Assembly: GCA_001600455.1 (NCBI GenBank)
Contig: BCKC01000006.1
Coordinates: 434,001 to 498,000 of the forward strand
Direction: 5' to 3'
DNA: 64,000 nucleotides
Origin: Endocalyx cinctus
Lineage: Eukaryota; Ascomycota; Sordariomycetes; Amphisphaeriales; Apiosporaceae
This document shows positions 1 to 10,280 of this stretch, piece after piece; the stretch's first letter is position 1, and each line of letters begins with the position of its first letter. The translations under genes and the position numbers were made by a program. The notes under the pieces were generated by a model. That model ran no database searches and was not told the DNA's origin. It was given only the letters and a program-made list of their open reading frames with translations.

Positions 1-1201
1 TACGCAGCAGACCTGGAGAAGATCAGGAAAGACAGCGAAGACAGCCATGCTGCCGAGATCGAGAAATTGATCACCATGCAGTCCGAAGCTGTGGAAGCTG
101 CCAAGAATTCCGCCTCTGGCTTCCACAAGAGCGCGATTGAGGCCCTTGAAACACAGCATGCTCAAGTTCTTGAACAGCTGAAGCAGGAAGCTGAAAGCAA
201 ACACTCTGCCGAAATTGAGCAACTTCTCACTTCGCAAGCGCAGGCTATCGAAGCTGCTAAGAACGAGGCCACTGCTTCCCAGAAGGCTGTTATTGAGGCG
301 CTTGAGGCCAAGCATGCTCAGTTGGTCGAGGAGTTGACCAAAGACCACGAGAGCAAGGTAGCCGAAGCTGCTGCGGAGCTTACTAAACACCAGTCCTCAG
401 CTTCAGAGCACGAGGCTATGCTGGTGAGCACGAAGGAGGCCCTAGCCAATGCGCAAGAACAAGCGGAGCGTCTCGAAAGCGAACTAACTGAGGCAAAGGC
501 AAAGGGTGAACTCCTTGCCAAGAGCCAGGATGACGCCGAGCAATTGCACCAACAGCTCGCCGAAGCCAAGATGAGCAACGTACAACTCATGGCCGAGCTT
601 GACGCTCTGAAGAACCAGAAGCCGGATACCTCCGTCGCGGATGCCCTTAAGGCAGAGCTGGAAGAGCTCAAGAAGACCCACGAAGAGGCGGTTTCGAGTG
701 CACAAGAAGCCTCGACCAAATCCGTCGGCGACGTGGAAGCGTTGCAAAAGGCCATGGAGGCTAAGGCGGCCGAGTTCGAGGCGCTCAAGGAACAGCTTGA
801 TTCGGCCAAGGAGGACGCTCTCATCGCGCAAAAAGACTTGGAGGCGCACAAGAATGACACCGACGCCAAGTTCAAGAACACCGAGGCGGACTACAAGGAT
901 ATGTACGATAACTTGACGTCCATGGTCGAGGAAGAGCAGAAGAAGCGCGCGGCGATCGAGAAGGAAGCCGACGATATCAAGTCGAGATTCGCCGAGATGG
1001 AAGCGCAGATAAAGGTCAAGGATGCAGAGATCGTCGAAGCGAAGGTTTGTTTTCCCCCAGTCTATTTATATATTCTCCTTGTTATACCGTGACTAACGGA
1101 ATCTCCTGAAATAGGCTAAAGCAGAAGAAGCTGCCCCAGTAAAGAAAGGTCTGGCGGCCAGTCGATACGCCGATGATGATGACAACGAAGCTGACATGTG
1201 A
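1..1201 (+). CDS. Coiled-coil protein, 5' partial
   Basis: The frame is open at the window edge, so the N-terminus lies outside. Exon 1 runs to 1044; a phase-0 intron at 1045-1114 has branch point CTAAC at 1093-1097; exon 2 continues from 1115 to a TGA at 1199-1201. The visible 375 or so residues are almost entirely Glu/Lys/Ala/Leu-rich coiled coil with repeated blocks of the type EALExxHAQ and AAKNxA, followed by a basic-then-acidic tail (KKGLAASRYADDDDNEADM). This suggests a structural or scaffold coiled coil; no family can be named. Coding-like sequence continues in the same frame past the TGA and is listed separately. Confidence is high that it is a gene, low on function. Confidence 0.85.
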
Positions 1202-1663
1202 AAAGATGACGCTGCCGAGTTAGACGCTCCCGCGGCCGCAGGTGAGGAGCCAGATCATTCATCAGCAGCGATGAGCGCGGTGCGCCAGCCCCCCTTACCT
1301 TGATGTCTTTTGCCAGTCGCAAATTAAACCGCCCGTGATTTATGAAAAAAAAAAAAAAAAAAAAAAAAAAAACACTTACACATCTTTTCATCTCTTCTTC
1401 ATGTTTTACGTTTTCGTCCTCGCATATGATGAACGGTTCACTAACAGTTTTTGATTCTTTAGCTAGCACAAGTTAATTTATCCCTTAAAGGCCTACAGGC
1501 TATTGACGACGAGATGAGGGATAGGAATTTACGGTAAGTAACGGGCTGATAACTCGCTCAAGAAATCGATGTTTTCGCTGTTTCAAAAGTTTTAACATGA
1601 TGAAATAACAGAATGCTTAAGTCGATGACCAACCAGACTAAGAACCAGCGCCAGATGAATTAA
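1202..1663 (+). other. Coding-like 3' extension beyond an in-frame TGA
   Basis: Directly after the TGA the same frame reads an acidic/Ala peptide (KDDAAELDAPAAA) to 1241, where a good donor (G|GTGAGG) starts an intron ending at 1466 (CTAAC branch at 1441-1445, TAG acceptor). Exon 1467-1533, a GTAAGT donor at 1534, acceptor AG at 1610-1611 and exon 1612-1663 then read QVNLSLKGLQAIDDEMRDR...MLKSMTNQTK... to a TAA. All phases match. Splicing from GTAAAG at 1139 to an AG at 1223 with the alternative acceptor at 1462 would also bypass the TGA in frame. So this is a true C-terminus reached by alternative splicing or readthrough, or a gene with a recent nonsense change. The intron holds a 28-base A tract (1345-1372). 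Confidence 0.55.
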
Positions 1664-2691
1664 GCTTCACGATGAGCGATTGCCTTTCGAACATAAATAA
1701 CGACCGTACATATTCTTGGCGCTCAAACCGCCACTCGACAAATTCTTTTTTTTCTTTGGGACCTCCAAAGCTTTGCATTTGCTCACCATCATGACCACTC
1801 GGTCCTTGCTGCATAATATGTTGTTTACCTCTTGTTCTGGTCTTCCTCCGGCCCACTTCCAACTCGAGATGATGAATGGATATGGTCTCTTCTTTTTACA
1901 TACAGTATTTTTTTTTAATCATAAAATCGATGTTGTCGAGGTGGTTTTGTGTGGTTGGTGTATCTGGGGATTTTTAGTTCTATTCCAGTCATACCCGGGA
2001 TACCTAACAGCTTATGCTTTTTACGTATGCTGTGTGTAGCATGACGGTTGTACTCAAGATGTACGAGGAGGAAGATCTGATTCTCATACTGTTCCATCTA
2101 TTTCGTGTCATCATCAAACTCGCGAGTTATTTGTTTTTCATCATGATCCTTCTTCACCTATCATTTCACAGATGATAATGTGATCAGGATCTATTTATCT
2201 TTTCTTTCTTTTTCTCTCTCTTACTTGGTAAAATACCTGGTTTGAAATGGACGATACCCCCCCTTCTTTCTCTACTTTTCCCTCTCTCGTTCCTCCTTGC
2301 GTGTTTGATATATGTGAAATGTGATGATGATTTATTCAACGTTCATTGTTTTGTTTCTATGCTTATACGATCATGATCATGTATGTACTATAAGAGAAAA
2401 TAGTGCAAATGTGAAGAAATATAGAGAGTATTGAAATTGGTATTATATTTTATTTTATTTACTTAGGAAAATATCTATCGTATGTGTATGAGTTCGTTAA
2501 GCGGTTTTTTGTACATGCGTTCCTCTGTAGTCCAATTCCAAATTATATACAGAAACCCTAACTGCTTATCTCTCTTCTATTGAAATGGTTAGTCCCGTAT
2601 CTAGCGCCGTGTATCCTTTAGTATCCCGATAACGGTTTTTTTTTTTTTGTTAATTTGGTATAAGTGTGTATCTTCCCCTCCCCAACTGATC
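1664..2691. other. Convergent intergenic region
   Basis: This lies between the 3' ends of the coiled-coil gene (+) and the ABC transporter (-). It is T/C-rich with several homopolymer T runs. The small open frames in it have no coding character. No RNA gene or repeat family was recognised. Confidence 0.6.
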
Positions 2692-5600
2692 TTACGTAGC
2701 ATACCCTTCCTCCCTAATATTATGTCTTCCCACAATCGTCAAGAATATCTGATCCAAGGTCGTAGGCGTGCAAGAATAATGTTCGATACCCAAAATATCC
2801 CTCTGCTCCTCCAACATGACGACCAACCTCCCCACCGCACTAGCCGCCGTTCTCTCGCCGCCCGCGTTAGTATTAGCAGTATCGAGCGCGTGAACGGCCG
2901 CGCCCGGTACGGAAAACCGCATCTGTCCGTAATACGTCTTGGTCTCGACGACGGCGTCCGGAAAAGTATCGACGACCCATTTGCGCATGCGACCCATCTC
3001 GTCGTCGGTCGAGTGCGGCGCCGACTTGCTCACGAGGTGCACGTGCACGGCGTCGCCGAAGCGCTGGCGGAGGTTGTCGATCGTGCCCATGGCTAGCATG
3101 CGCTTAGCGAGGATGCCGGCGCGGTTGGCGAGCGCGTCGGCTTCTTCCATGCTGTGGGTCGTGATCTACAAAACGCAAAGGATTAGTATCGTGAATTGTT
3201 GATTTTGATTTATGATCGCGAGGAAATAGCGGAAAATCAAGAAGAAAAAGAAGAAAAAACTTACCAGTATAGATCGACCGGGTACGATAGCTCCCAGAGT
3301 CTTCCACATGATCCTCTTAGCGGCGGCGTCGAGACCCGAAGAAGGTTCGTCGAGAAGGACGACGCTGGGGTTACCCATGAGCGCGATACCGAGAGAAAGC
3401 TTCCGCTTATTACCCCCGGATAAGGCGTGCGCCATCCTGGTCGAAAAAGCCTGCAACCCGACGGCGCGCAGGACGGCGCGGACGTTATGGTCCACGTCGG
3501 GGATACCGCGGATGCGCGCGTAGAACCGCAGGTGCTCGACGACCGTCATCGAGTCGATGGCGTCGAACTGGGGGCAGACGCCCAGGTGGGAACGGGCGGC
3601 CGCGCGACGGCGGCCGACCGAGGTGCCTTCGACGAGCACGTCGCCGCCGCCCGGGCTCGGCTGGAGATCGCCCCGGATTAAGGAGATGGTCGTGGATTTT
3701 CCGGCTCCGTTGGGTCCGAGCAGGGCGAAGACCTCGCCGTGCCGGACGCCGAACGTGACGTTATCGACGGCGGTGAACTTTTTGAAGGATTTGGTCAGGT
3801 TGAGGACGCGGAGGCCGTCGTCCTCGTGCGGGTTGGTACCGACGCGGTCCAGCTCGTGCGCGACCTCCTCGTCCGAGGGTACGGCCTGAACGTCGGGCTT
3901 CTTCGCCGCGCGCTGCGTGATGCGGTTCACGAGGGTCCGACCGGCGCCGCTGTCGTGCCAGAGGAGGATGCCGAATAAGACCAAAGATTGGGCGACGAGG
4001 TAGAGGATGGGCCCGCCGTAGGCGACGATGTCGCCCGGGTTAGCCTGCAGCGCGTTGCCGTCGCAGGTGGCGGAGAAGAGGTTGAGGCCGATGAAGAAGG
4101 TCCGGATGACGGACCCGACGGGGACGAAGGCCGAGATGACGAAGTTGACGATCAGCAGGTTCCGGTCGACGTCGATGACGGGCGCGAACGTGAGCACGCT
4201 CAGGTACGCGATGAAGTAGATGAGAAAGCCGACGGCTTGCCCCGCGGCCGAGAAGGCGTACGTCGAGAGCTGGTTCCCGCAGAAGAGGGAGATCACGTAC
4301 GAGAGCAGGATCGAGGCTAAGCCGTAGAGGAAGAAGATGACGAAGAGGTAGGGCGCGTGGTACCACACGCTCGACGTCGTGGCGAGGATGATGGTCACGA
4401 GCGCGGACGAGACGAGCACGATGGAGAAGTCGAAGGCCGTGTAGGCCACCCACAGCGGCAGGGAGCGCACGCCGTTCGAGTACTGCAGACCGCGCACGTT
4501 TCGCCGCCTCTCGATGTTCGGGTACAGGCCGAAGAAGGCCGGGTAAGCGGAGAAAGCTAGGGCGAGGTAGATGACGAACTGGAGGGAATCGCCCGTGCTC
4601 GGGTTATACGGGGTGTCGAATGCGGCAAACGACGTCGAGATGGTGATGTTGTACAGTACCATGTCCAGAGCGTTCTGGCCGAAGACGGAGGTCACCGAGG
4701 CGGCTGAGGCGCCTTGGTAGGCTATGGTCGGGTCGGAGCTCTCGTCGCCGAGCCACCAACCGGCCGGCGTGATGTTCTTGCGCTGCTGCACGACGAAGTT
4801 GTTGAACTCGGATAAGGAATCCACGAAGTGCAGGCTGTTCGCGAACAGGTTTGTCGAATTTGAGCCGCTTGACGCACCACCGACGGCAGCGAGTTCGCTC
4901 AGCGCATCCCTAGCAGTTAACGCGGAGGTCGACGTATCTAGTTCTCCTAAGTATGCACGATTGAACAGACTGATAACCTGGGGTGTGTATCGCGAAGATG
5001 GACCCGACAGTAAATACAAGTTGGCCAGCAGGTCCGAGGTATCGGTGCTTGTAGAAGCGGAAACTTGCGCTCCGGGACTACACCCGACGGGCTCTTGATC
5101 GGTGATATACAGCTGAACCAACGCCGCGGCGATGACGGGGATGAGGAAGGCCGCTACGTACGGGAACCAATTGCTCTTGAACACCGTGAACCGCTTTCCG
5201 AGAAGAACGCGAACCTGCTGGAAAAAGCCGATGGGACGGCCAGAAAGCAGCTCGAGTCCATCTTTGTCCTTCTCCGGTTCATCGACGACAAGCCCTCCAT
5301 CGGAGCTCGGAGGCTTGTCCTTGACGAGAAGCTGCTGAGACGACCCCAGCGCGTTCTCGCCCTGGACCTCCTCGGCCACCTGCAAGAAGACGTCCTCGAT
5401 CGTGGGGCTCGAGAATTTGTAGTCGGATATGCCGGCGTCTTCCAGGGCGCGGATGACCTGGGCGGCGAGGCTCGAGGACGACGCCATGTAACTAATAACG
5501 TCGAACGAGATCTTGCGACGGACGCCCTCGATCTCGGGCGGGTCCTTGATATCCCTCGCGTTGAAGACGTGGACGCGGTACCCGGCGCCGAGGCGGTCTT

Positions 5601-7650
5601 TAAGCTCGACCGACGACCCTTGCGCCCGGAGCGTGCCTTTGGAGAGGATGGCGATGTGATCGGCGAGCAGGTCCGCCTCGTCGAGGAAGTGCGTCGTCAG
5701 GATGATCGTTCGCCTTCCTCGCTCGGCCAGCAGGATATCCCAGATTTTCCGCCTCGAGAGCGGATCGATACCGGAGGAGACCTCGTCGACGCAGCAGACG
5801 GCGCTGCCTCCCGTTAGCATCATTCCCAACTGAAGCTTCCGTTTCTGACCGCCGGATAAGGTCTTAGAGCGAGCCTTGAGTTTTGGCGCGAGGTCCACGG
5901 CGGTGACGAGGTCGATCAGCTCCCGCTCGGCCGACGGCTTGCCGGCCGACTTGAGCTTGTTGAAGATCTTGATGTGCTCGAGCACGGTCAGCTCGTCCCA
6001 GAGGACGTTCTTCTGCGGCGCGATGCCCAAGCCGCCGGTGCCGTCGATGGTGATATCTCCGCTGGTCAGCCTGCTGATGCCGGCGATCGAGTCGAGCGTC
6101 GTACTTTTCCCGCTACCGTTGGCGCCGAGCAGGGCGAGGATCTGTCCCCTGCGGGCGTTGAGGGTGAGCTTATCGACGGCGACGACGGGATCGCGCGGCT
6201 TCGCGACGAAGGAGAACAGGCGGCGAAAGGGGCCGGGCTTGTAGATCTTGGTGAAGCCGTCGAGGACGACGGCGTTATCGGGGGCCGCGTCGGCGGCGGT
6301 CCGGCCCTTGAGGATGGTCCGGCCCCGGGTCGTGGTCCCGTGCAGGACGCGCTCGAGATAGGCGCCCAGGACGGGGTAGGCGAAGATTTGGATGGCCAGG
6401 AAGACCCAGAAGAGGATGCCGGGAAGGTCCCAGGGGTTGTCGGGAGGGGTGTGGATGAGGTCGGCGGGCAGGGAGTGGGCCTCGAAGCGCGCGATGTAGG
6501 TCAGGAACCACACGACGTTGCAAGGGGTGAACAGGAAGCTCAGGACGGCGACGACGGGAGTCTTGGGCGACGTCAGGGTCTGGGCCAGGATGGCGAGCAG
6601 GAGGTAGGCTATCGTGCTCACGACGCCCGACAGCTGGGACTTCTTGAAAAAAGCGGCGCCGAGTATCGACAACGAGGTCAGGGCGAGGCCGGCGAGGATG
6701 AAGTAGAGAAGCACGATGGCGAGGTTGGTGCTCGCCCAGACGCCGCGGGCGACGATGATCGACCCGATCACCCAGCCGGGCAGGTAGACGAGGGTGAAGG
6801 CGATATGGTACGACCAGAGCCGCGCGACCTGGGCCTGCCACCGGTACCTCGTCGGCATCATGGCGTCGAGCAGCTGGGACATGCCGATCTCGCGCTCGGT
6901 CGCCATGAACCCGGTCATGTGATAACACACGCCGATGATGACGATGATGAAAGCGACGGCGAGGAAGTTGGTCAACGCGCTCTGGTAGTTCTCGCGAATC
7001 GCCTTGGCCCGCTCCTCCGGCGTCAGCGGCGTGAAGGCGTACTCGTCCACGGTCGCCGGCACGTCGGCGCCCTCGACCCCCGCGATGGCGCCGTCGACGG
7101 CGCGCTGCAAGGGTAAGGTGTAGATCTGGGACGGGTTATCGTCTATATCGACGTTGATGGTCCTACCCAAAGCGCCGTCGGCGCGCAGGGTGTAATTCCA
7201 GATCCCGCCTTGGCCCTCGGAGGGCGAGGAGTAGAAGACGACGGCGCCGTAGCAGGTCGAGACGCCGCGCAGGGTGCTCCGGCACAGGGAAGCGAGCTCG
7301 TCGAGGTTCTCGAGCCGCGCGGCCGTTTTTCCGGCGCCGACGACGATCTCGGACAGGGAGTCGATGACGCGGTCGACGTCGCCTCCGGTCATGCCGCTGT
7401 TCACGAAGGCCACCGTGTTGCGGTGGGTGGCGGAGGCGACGGCGAGCCCGTCCTGGAGGGAGCGGATATCGCGCGGCGAGGCGATCCCGTACACGGCCGG
7501 CGGCACGAACAGGTTCCGGGCGAAGCTGAGGAAGGCGGCGAGCAGGATGGGCAGGACGAAGGCCCGGACTATGGTCGCTACGCTGTGGCGGAGGAGGACA
7601 ATCCGTAAGTTTTTGGCCGTTAAGGTCCAGGTTTGTCGTATAAACGCCAT
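2692..7650 (-). CDS. ABCA-type full-length ABC transporter
   Basis: There are two exons, 7650-3265 and 3165-2692 on the minus strand; the 99-base phase-0 intron (GTAAGT...TAG) splits the H-loop region of the second ATPase and restores ILITTHSMEEAD. The product is 1619 aa arranged TMD1-NBD1-TMD2-NBD2. NBD1 has Walker A GANGSGKST near residue 508, signature LSGGQKRK near 595 and H-loop TTHFLDEAD. NBD2 has Walker A GPNGAGKST near 1311, LSGGNKRK near 1409 and LLDEPSSGLD near 1433. Each TMD starts with a helix followed by a large extracytosolic loop, as in ABCA lipid exporters; lipid or sterol transport is inferred from family only. In NBD1 the residue after the Walker B Asp-Glu is Val instead of the usual Pro (CCVDEVSSG). 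Start chosen at the first Met, just before a basic stretch and the first helix. Confidence 0.95.
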
Positions 7651-7661
7651 GACTGTTATTT

Positions 7662-7668
<7 letters not shown>

Positions 7669-7700
<32 letters not shown>

Positions 7701-7711
7701 ATTTTTTTTTT
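7669..7711. repeat. (CT)n and poly-T tract in ABC transporter 5' flank
   Basis: About 13 CT dinucleotides are followed by T runs, starting 18 bases upstream of the ABC transporter start codon. On the transcribed strand it is a GA/A-rich leader, a common fungal promoter-proximal feature. Confidence 0.8.
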
Positions 7712-8323
7712 GTCCTCTTTTCGTCAGGCGACAGCCTGGTTGCTGCGCGGTGAAAGACTAGTGTCGTTAAAATTCGATATGTTCTTAGCGCAACGTCGAT
7801 TACACCATGATCGAGATATTCTATGCTTAGTACTTTTCAAGGTTAAAAATACTAGGTTAAAAAAATGGTAATTAGATTGTTCGTTTTAGGTAATTTTTGT
7901 AAATTGGATTTTGTTTTTTCCCTCTCTTAATTCTCTTCTCTCTTTTCAAATAATGAACGTTCTTGTAACTCAAAACCACGGATGTCTCGGATTCGACAAC
8001 GTTAGAAAAAATTACGATAAAAACAACATAGCGATTGAGTGAAACGAATATAATACACGTTTGGAAAAAAAAAAAAAGGAAGAAGAGCAAGAATAAAAAA
8101 AATGATGATCAAGATAGAGAAGGATGAGTATGATAATAAATAAATAAATACATAAGCAACTTTATACAAGAAGTATATATAATGAAACAAAAATACAAAG
8201 TACCTGTTTTACCTATCAAAGCAGGCAGACAAATAATAGTTATCACCCCCCCAGCCCCCCCCCATGTACAAGTATGATATAACACCCCAGTCAAGTCAGC
8301 CTAGTCCCCCCCTTCCCCCCCCC

Positions 8324-8423
8324 NNNNNNNNNNNNNNNNNNNNNNNNNNNNNNNNNNNNNNNNNNNNNNNNNNNNNNNNNNNNNNNNNNNNNNNNNNNNN
8401 NNNNNNNNNNNNNNNNNNNNNNN
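8324..8423. other. Assembly gap (100 N)
   Basis: Exactly 100 N bases are flanked by nine or more C on each side. The round size suggests an estimated or placeholder scaffold gap, and the poly-C flanks suggest homopolymer drop-out. Confidence 0.98.
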
Positions 8424-9710
8424 CCCCCCCCCAAAAAAAAAGAGCCCCAAAGGAATGGAAAAGCGGAACGAGCTCTGCAGCACATGCAAAATGCAAATGC
8501 AGATACAGACCTTACTTTAAAAAAAAGTACTGTGTAGAAAATATGGGCTTTTAATTATTGGTAAAAGATATATATATATATAGTCACTTATATGTATACA
8601 AGGGTTTCGGTTCGAAGAAATACTACGTACTACATATACACTACGTTAAAGCCTATCGTTAGGCATTCTCTGTACTATAGGCATTTACTATCAACAATTG
8701 CTTTTTTCTTTTCTACAGCTACTTAGTATACTTACACTACCACGTAATACGGGGCAAACGGCCGCAGACACGAAAAACGAGAAGGATGAAGATACTGTGT
8801 AATAACTCAATTCGAGAAATTGAACGGTGAGCATGCGCCCGGCTGATTATGATGTAGGCTGAGAGAGATTGACTTATCTACCCGTCTTACGTTGTATACG
8901 TCTCCGTAATGGTCGGTTGTACAGAGAATCACTTCGTAAACTATGCTGTTTGTTGATTAAGTACGTTAATATTGGCAGTGGCAGTGTTGATTGTCCTTTT
9001 GACTTAGATGTTTCTTGGCTTCATCCTACAATATCTCATATTCAAATTTCATTTGAGGTAAGTGGTAGGATTTTCTTTTTTGGGGGGATCGTCACCCGCG
9101 CCGAGTACCGCCAGTTATAGTCGTGGATGGTTATAGGGTAGGTTTGTTATGGTGTTATATGTGCTGTGCTGTACCACGTTTTATTTATTTTTTTTTTTTC
9201 CTTTGGAGGTTTAGTATACGACGTAGGCTTCTTCTTCTGGGCCTAAAAACCTAACCTAAATCTAGCTGAATCCACCCGTTTTCCGAGTTCCGGCCGAGTG
9301 GTACCGTAGCGCAAAACATTCTCTTTTTCTTTTTTATCGTTCGGGTTTTTTTTTTCTGTCTCGCATACCACATTAAACTGTATCGTTAAGTTCGTTTCGT
9401 ACACTAAACTGTATCGTATCAATATTGTTTTTTTTTTTTTTTCTCTCTCTATCTCCTCCGTGCGTTACACGAACAAATCTTTCTTGTTGGCGCTCAGGCG
9501 TCCGTTAGAGATAAGTGATTTATTCCACCCCACCTTAATTTCTTGTTAAGACGACACACTCTTTTGTTCGTACACTAAACCCGTTTGGATATGTAAATTC
9601 GAAAGGGAAAAAAATGGACGTAAGAGTTTCAAAGTAATTGAAGAATGGATATCATGTTGAAATATCGATATTCGACTGTTCGAACTTCGCAGAGACCTCT
9701 CGGTGGTTAT

Positions 9711-9811
9711 CTCTTTCTCTTTCTCTTTCTCTTTCTCTTTCTCTTTCTCTTTCTCTTTCTCTTTCTCTTTCTCTTTCTCTTTCTCTTTCTCTTTCTCTTT
9801 CTCTTTCTCTC
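9711..9811. repeat. (CTCTTT)n hexamer repeat
   Basis: About 17 nearly perfect copies of the hexamer CTCTTT are followed by a T run to 9825. It is open in several frames on both strands (Leu/Ser, Leu/Phe or Lys/Glu dipeptides), which is an artefact of the repeat. Confidence 0.95.
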
Positions 9812-10280
9812 TTTTTTTTTTTTTTCCCTCGCTAAAGAAAACAAAAAAACCAAGAATTGTGCAGAATTTATGAAAAGAGGAACTTCTTCGGCACAAGCAA
9901 AATCCGTAAGCGAGTAATTAATTTGTCATGATACGTAAAATGGCTGGTTGGTTGGTGCACGATAAAACCTATGTGAGCGAATCATAGATTATCGCCCGGA
10001 AGAAATAATGCGACGAATACGATTAAACCAGCCTGTCTTGATGTTAGGAAATTGTTGGCTTTTTATATGTTATATGTGTGATTCACAGTCGAGGAAATCC
10101 GATGTAAAAGAAGGATTGTGTCTACTCGTAAGATATATCTGCATTATGCTTACTGCCCAGTTGCTTACACTTGTGTTGGTGACTTACATCCAATATGTGT
10201 ATCTCGTATCATCTTATGATGCAAGATCAATTAGGTTAAAGCATTCAAGAAAGTAAATAAAAACCTTATGCGTGCAAGTA

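Larger units (their letters stand above)
7712..10280. other. Intergenic, low-complexity, holds assembly gap
   Basis: No gene is seen. The stretch upstream of the ABC transporter holds A and T homopolymers, poly-C runs around a sequencing gap (8324-8423), a short TA repeat near 8570 and a hexamer repeat at 9711-9811. Open frames here are short or made of repeat-derived residues. Confidence 0.6.

Noticed and set aside
1199..1201. TGA as selenocysteine
   Set aside because: Ascomycetes are not known to have selenocysteine machinery and no SECIS-like context was apparent; splicing, readthrough or mutation is likelier.
3427..7753. Long plus-strand frames, one of 380 codons, opposite the ABC transporter
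   Set aside because: They are antisense shadows of a GC-rich gene: Asp/Glu/Gly/Arg-rich, no domains, and the minus strand encodes a complete ABCA protein.
8264..8554. Frames spanning the N gap
   Set aside because: They are open only because N bases are not stops.
9546..9917. Frames encoding Ser-Leu, Phe-Leu or Lys-Glu dipeptide runs on both strands
   Set aside because: They are produced entirely by the CTCTTT hexamer repeat and have no other coding signal.
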